Below the pieces are notes generated by a model. It was not told the DNA's origin, searched no databases, and was given only the letters and a program-made list of their open reading frames with translations. This document shows positions 59,864 through 64,000 of a stretch of DNA of 64,000 bases, one piece after another. The position numbers and the translations under genes were made by a program. Position 1 is the stretch's first letter. Every line of letters begins with the position of its first letter. Location of the stretch: contig JAPTOF010000020.1 in the NCBI GenBank assembly GCA_028554755.1, forward strand, positions 3,911,001 to 3,975,000, given 5' to 3'. The stretch is from Cordia subcordata. Its lineage: Eukaryota; Streptophyta; Magnoliopsida; Boraginales; Cordiaceae.

Positions 59864-62191
59864 CTAAAGACCAAACAATAAAGTCATCATGAATTGGCTC
59901 GGAGCACCAATATACCATCGACATAACACACAGCAAGCACCACACAGGGACACAATATAACCTCCCAAAGAATTACATGTGCTCTGGGGCATCTACGTAG
60001 TTTAAAGTAGAGTCACTGCAGCTTACATGATGAATCTCCCATGATGAATCTCCCTAGTATTACGCAATATAACAACCAAACTACCACTAACATGGGATAG
60101 CTAGATCCACCCTCCGACCATTTAAAGGTTCCAGTCTTCAATCATACAAAACGAGAGCAGGAGATTGATTGATGCAGTAGCAGCAAACAAGTCTCCTGAT
60201 AGTGAAATCTTTGTGTGATATGCAAAGAGGACAGCAGAATGCATGAACTAAAAGACTGGTTACTAAGTAGGGAAGCTCCCTATAGCATGATCATCCCCAA
60301 TGGAACTGGCAGTTATGTATGATGAGCAACAAGCAGAGAAACCTGCAAATGTTATTTGGACCAACTTCCCTGATGGAAAGAAGGGAAAGGAGACTGCCTC
60401 AAGCGAAGTGAAAGAATTGTCATTAATAAACAAGTTCCTATTTATCTGATCTCATCAGTTTTTGGCTATACAAATGTGCTTTTGTTTGTTGGTATCTCCA
60501 GGATTAGGTTAACTTTAGCAAATCATTTTGATTTTTGTAAATGGGTTTGCACCCCATTAATGCAATTTTTATATGAAATAGCTTGCCTGTCGGAAAAATT
60601 ATGACTCTAAACTTCTTCTAGCTTTCTTGACGAAGGTGAAGACGTGCATCCATTTCACAACACCCTAAAAAAGAAGGGAATGCTATACGAATACTGCAAG
60701 ACTATGCTTCCAGTTTAATCTTCCCAAACGAGTACAATTCAGCAAACTGTCAGTGCCCCAATCAATCAACAAGAAAATTCATGCTCTTGTCAGATTCTAG
60801 ATATTCACATACAAGTACACATCGTAGATTGATTGAATAACAGACAACTCAGGTCTCACATAACTTTTAACAGAGATAAGAAGAAGCTAGCAGTAATCTG
60901 GTACACATTATTCTCCAAAAATGCAGCAAAATTCTGAAGCAGGAATTTGATAACTATCAACCAATATCATATAATTGTGTTTCAAGTGCACAATACCCTT
61001 CCACTCATCAAGATGCTTAAAAGATGTATTCTTCATGATGGAAATTTGATAATTGCCAAATTAAATCACTTTCATCTTTGATGCATTGATCCCAAATTGT
61101 AAATCCAGAGGTATGGCCAAGTTGAAAGTGCAGAATATGAGATGAAGGAAAACTTGGTGTTGAAGTTACTTCCTAACAAAGGTCAAAGCTACCCTAGTAG
61201 AAAAACCATACATCCCATTTTCCCACCAAATTTCATGAGCTGCCATTTAAACTCAACATAGCTTCATATATATTAATATTACCTATGAGGTCCAATGGTC
61301 AGGAAAGAGGATGTAAAATCTTTGGGTGGGGGGAAACTGTCATATTCCACACAATAACAGTATATACTGTATCCATGATACGTTAATATTGACTTATGCT
61401 CCCTACAATGAGAAATCCATTTCATGCTTATTTGCCATCTCCTTCATGAAAAGTATATTGCCAAAATTCAAATTCGAATATTACAGCACTCGTGAACTTG
61501 TTTGGGAGTTAATTGAGCACCCCCAGAATTGAGGTCTAATTCCGCCCAAGGGAAACACAACCTCCCATAGTATTTATTTTTCAGATTCCTATAATTTGAC
61601 AGAGACAGTAACACAAATAAGTGAACCAATGGTAGACCATTTCGTTAAACATGAGAACCAAGAAATATTTTTCCATTAGCCAACAAACAACATTCCTTCA
61701 ATCAAAAACATGATATGACTACTATGAACAGAGAGACTACCACTGACACAGAAAACAGCAATAACATTCCAATTAAATGCACAGTTATACCAACATGCTC
61801 CAATGTTGGTTATGTTGACTGATTCGCAACCTTATTGCTTTCTTTCATCTTTTTCCATATTTTTCTCTTTTCAAATCCTAAGACCATAAAAGCTAAAAGT
61901 TACTGTTAAAACTTTTTAAATTATCTGAGACATGTGCCATTTATATTATATAGTGCTAAATTTTGTCAATTGGCATTCTCAAAGGACATATCAGGAAACA
62001 AACATTAAAAGTTCTGTTTTCACAAGTAAATTTTGTTCAAATGTGCTAGGGTGCACAATCCATGTATACATGTCTCTAGAATTTAACAATGGTAACTACT
62101 TAAGGCTGCAAACATTTCCTGTTACACGTTGACAGCAAAAAACATGAAAAATATCATATTAAGCAGTAGTACAAGAGTATAACAATGGGAC
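59864..62191. other. Long non-coding stretch, probably an intron of the RGG gene
   Basis: I found no exon in either strand, no repeat with clear ends and no open frame that looks coding. Because an intact acceptor precedes 59863 on the - strand, the stretch is most easily read as a long intron. Confidence 0.5.
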
Positions 62192-62262
62192 TTCCTTTTC
62201 TTCAGTTTTGTCCTTCAGCCTCTGAGGCTCTGACATTGACAGGCCTATGATAATAGTCTTTC

Positions 62263-62509
62263 TGTTGGAAATTCAAAATTAAATTAAATCCCATGATTTA
62301 TGTGAACTTCCCATTATCTATGTGAATGATAGTAATTGTAGGGACAGATTTGTATTCCAATTATAGGAGATTAGTTGTAAATATATTTTCCAGATTTCTA
62401 GGGATTGGTAGAATGTGAAACTTCCCTGAATAGCTCTATCTTGCTGTATAAAATCTATGTAAACAAAGCATTCAAAATATACACAAAATATTCCAGTTTT
62501 TTTTCCTCA
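62263..62509 (+). repeat. 5' LTR of second copia element
   Basis: Starts TGTTGG and ends ...CCTCA directly before the primer binding site. It has a TATA box (TATAAAAT, 62447-62454). About 247 bp. The right-hand partner lies outside the window, so LTR divergence cannot be measured. Confidence 0.75.
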
Positions 62510-62521
62510 TGGTATAAGAGC
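62510..62521 (+). other. Primer binding site (initiator Met tRNA)
   Basis: TGGTATAAGAGC is one base away from the usual plant copia TGGTATCAGAGC, which pairs with the 3' end of initiator Met-tRNA. It abuts the LTR. Confidence 0.88.
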
Positions 62522-62709
62522 TTTAGGTTTCTCTCTAGGGTCAAGAATCTCATTACAGTAGGCCTTCATTGCCAAGCCATACTTTTAACTCTTTATGTGC
62601 TTTTTTCGTCTACTTTGTATTGTTTCTTCATAAACAAAGTAGTTTGCACCTTTTGTTCAGCCTTCATTACTGAAATCTCTTGCACTTAATCAAACAAGAG
62701 AATTACAAC

Positions 62710-64000
62710 ATGGCTGCCACAACTGAAAAACTTTCTAGTACTCAGTCACAATCCAATGTGCAATTTGAGGATGTGAAAGTTAGTCAAACAATAGGAGAAT
62801 TACAAAACATTCAGTCTGCATACAGATTAAATGGAAGTGGTCTCAAGTAGTTCGAACCTTTCTAAAAGGGAAGGGAAAATTGAGCCATCTTCTCGGCAAT
62901 GGGCCCAAAAAGGGAGATCCCAATTTCGATGCGTGGGATAATGAGGATTCCATGGTCATGTCTTGGTTATGGAATTCCATGCAACCAGAAATCAGTGATA
63001 CATTTATGTTCCTGTCAACATCCAAAGAAATATGGGAAGCTGCAGAACAAACTTATTCTAAGGTAAAAGATGCTGCTCGAGTGTTTGAGATCAAAACCAA
63101 AAAATCTTTCAGTCACAGAGTATGCCAATCTCTTGAAGAATCTATGGCAAGAGATGGACCATTATCGCTCCATTGAGATGAACTGTAGCACTTATGCGGC
63201 TACCCTAAAGAATTTCATTGAAAGGGAACGAATTTATGATTTTCTTGCTGGTTTGAATGTGGAGTTTGATTAGGTCAGAATTCAGATTTTGGGAAGACAA
63301 AAGTTACCTTCATTGAATAAGACTATCTCTATCATCAATACTGAGGAAAGTCGAAGGGGAGTTATGCTTTACTCTCAACTCGTTGAAGGATCAGCAATGC
63401 TAGGAAAAATCAATGGTGCTGAAAAGACCTCGACTAACAATGCTACAAATTTAGAAGTTTGGAAAAAGGATCAGCCCTTAAACAAGGATAATCTTTGGTG
63501 CAACTATTGCAAAAAGCCTCACATACCAAGGAGCATTGTTGGAAACTTCATGGAAAACCACAAAGTTCTCAATGGAATAGAAGGTCTAGAAATGGCCCCC
63601 AGAGAAGTCAGGTACATATGGTTCAATCTAGAGAAGATAAATCACATGATGCTACAAAATCCAGTGGGGGAGAGCAAAATGAAATCAGCAAATAAGACAT
63701 TAGAAGGCTGAGATCACTCCTTGAGTCATTAGAAAAGTCTACAGGTACATGTTCCTTGGTTATTTCAGGTATGCCTCATTCCTTGTATGCTTTAAGTGCC
63801 TCAGGTTTAGACTTTTCAAATTCTTGGGTCATTGATTCTGGTGCAACCGATCATATGACTCACTCTTCATACAAATTCCTCACTTATCATCCCTGCCCAA
63901 GCAAAAGAAAAATAACCATTGCCGATGGATCCTTAGCCACCGCTGGCCAGGGAAACATTATTCTAAGTCCATCTGTGATCCTTAAAGATGTGCTACATGT
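62710..64000 (+). pseudogene. copia gag and protease start, frameshifted
   Basis: ATG at 62710 opens MAATTEKLSSTQ. A small deletion near 62830 shifts the frame before KWSQVVRTFLKGKGKLSHLL. Another shift near 63100 moves from FEIKTKK to NLSVTEYANLLKNLW. A TAG replaces a Gln codon at 63271, after NVEFD. The CCHC knuckle (CNYCKKPxHTKEHC, about 63500-63545) is split between two frames. The protease region (WVIDSGATDHMT from about 63826) is open to the window end. The element is dead as sequenced. Confidence 0.9.

Larger units (their letters stand above)
62263..64000 (+). mobile_element. Ty1/copia element, 5' part
   Basis: LTR, primer binding site, gag and the start of protease are present; the remainder continues beyond the window. 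It is a different copia lineage from the element at 1-3825, with a different gag and a WVIDSGATDHMT protease site. Confidence 0.92.

Overview
The window is nuclear DNA of a flowering plant, almost certainly a eudicot. The evidence is AT-rich intergenic DNA, GT-AG introns in plant-type genes, Ty1/copia retrotransposons, many small non-autonomous DNA transposons (MULE, CACTA, hAT, Harbinger types) and a thioredoxin h family with plant-type exon structure. The species cannot be named from the sequence.

Layout. (1) 1-3825: 3' part of a decayed Ty1/copia element with its 3' LTR. (2) 3826-6400: intergenic, with two MITEs of one family and a TATA-led hairpin. (3) 7037-10146: an intact two-exon type II DnaJ/HSP40 gene on the + strand. 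(4) 10606-11466: a long inverted-repeat (foldback) element. (5) 11919-45229: a tandem cluster of seven thioredoxin h copies, all on the - strand, each built from three phase-0 exons. I call them A to G in order of position. A-D are close relatives with WCGPC sites and a long N-terminal extension. E has the same plan but a more conventional catalytic core. F has a short MG-type N-terminus and an unusual WCPPS site. G is a pseudogene that lost exon 2. Duplicated flanks show that the array grew by repeated tandem duplication: 20.2-26.6 kb resembles 26.6-34.0 kb, and 37.2-42.0 kb resembles 42.4-50.3 kb. (6) Transposons inserted between and inside these duplicates. Several can be defined to the base from target-site duplications, and four have an empty site in the sister copy. 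They include a Pack-MULE-like element at 14822-16923 that carries a likely host exon and a nested Harbinger-like element. (7) 52180-58657: a ten-exon nucleotidyltransferase gene of the HESO1 (terminal uridylyltransferase) type on the + strand, with GW/WG motifs in its tail. (8) 59346-59863: the last two exons of a convergent RGG-rich gene on the - strand, whose 5' part lies to the right. (9) 62263-64000: the 5' LTR, primer binding site, gag and protease start of a second decayed copia element, close to or inside that gene.

Functionally, the DnaJ gene (protein folding), the uridylyltransferase-like gene (small-RNA or mRNA 3' tailing) and the RGG gene (probably RNA binding) are unrelated single genes flanking the thioredoxin array. 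The array is the most distinctive part: recent copies, a divergent active site, altered N-termini, a lost gene body and a pseudogene lie side by side, with transposon insertions that allow relative dating.
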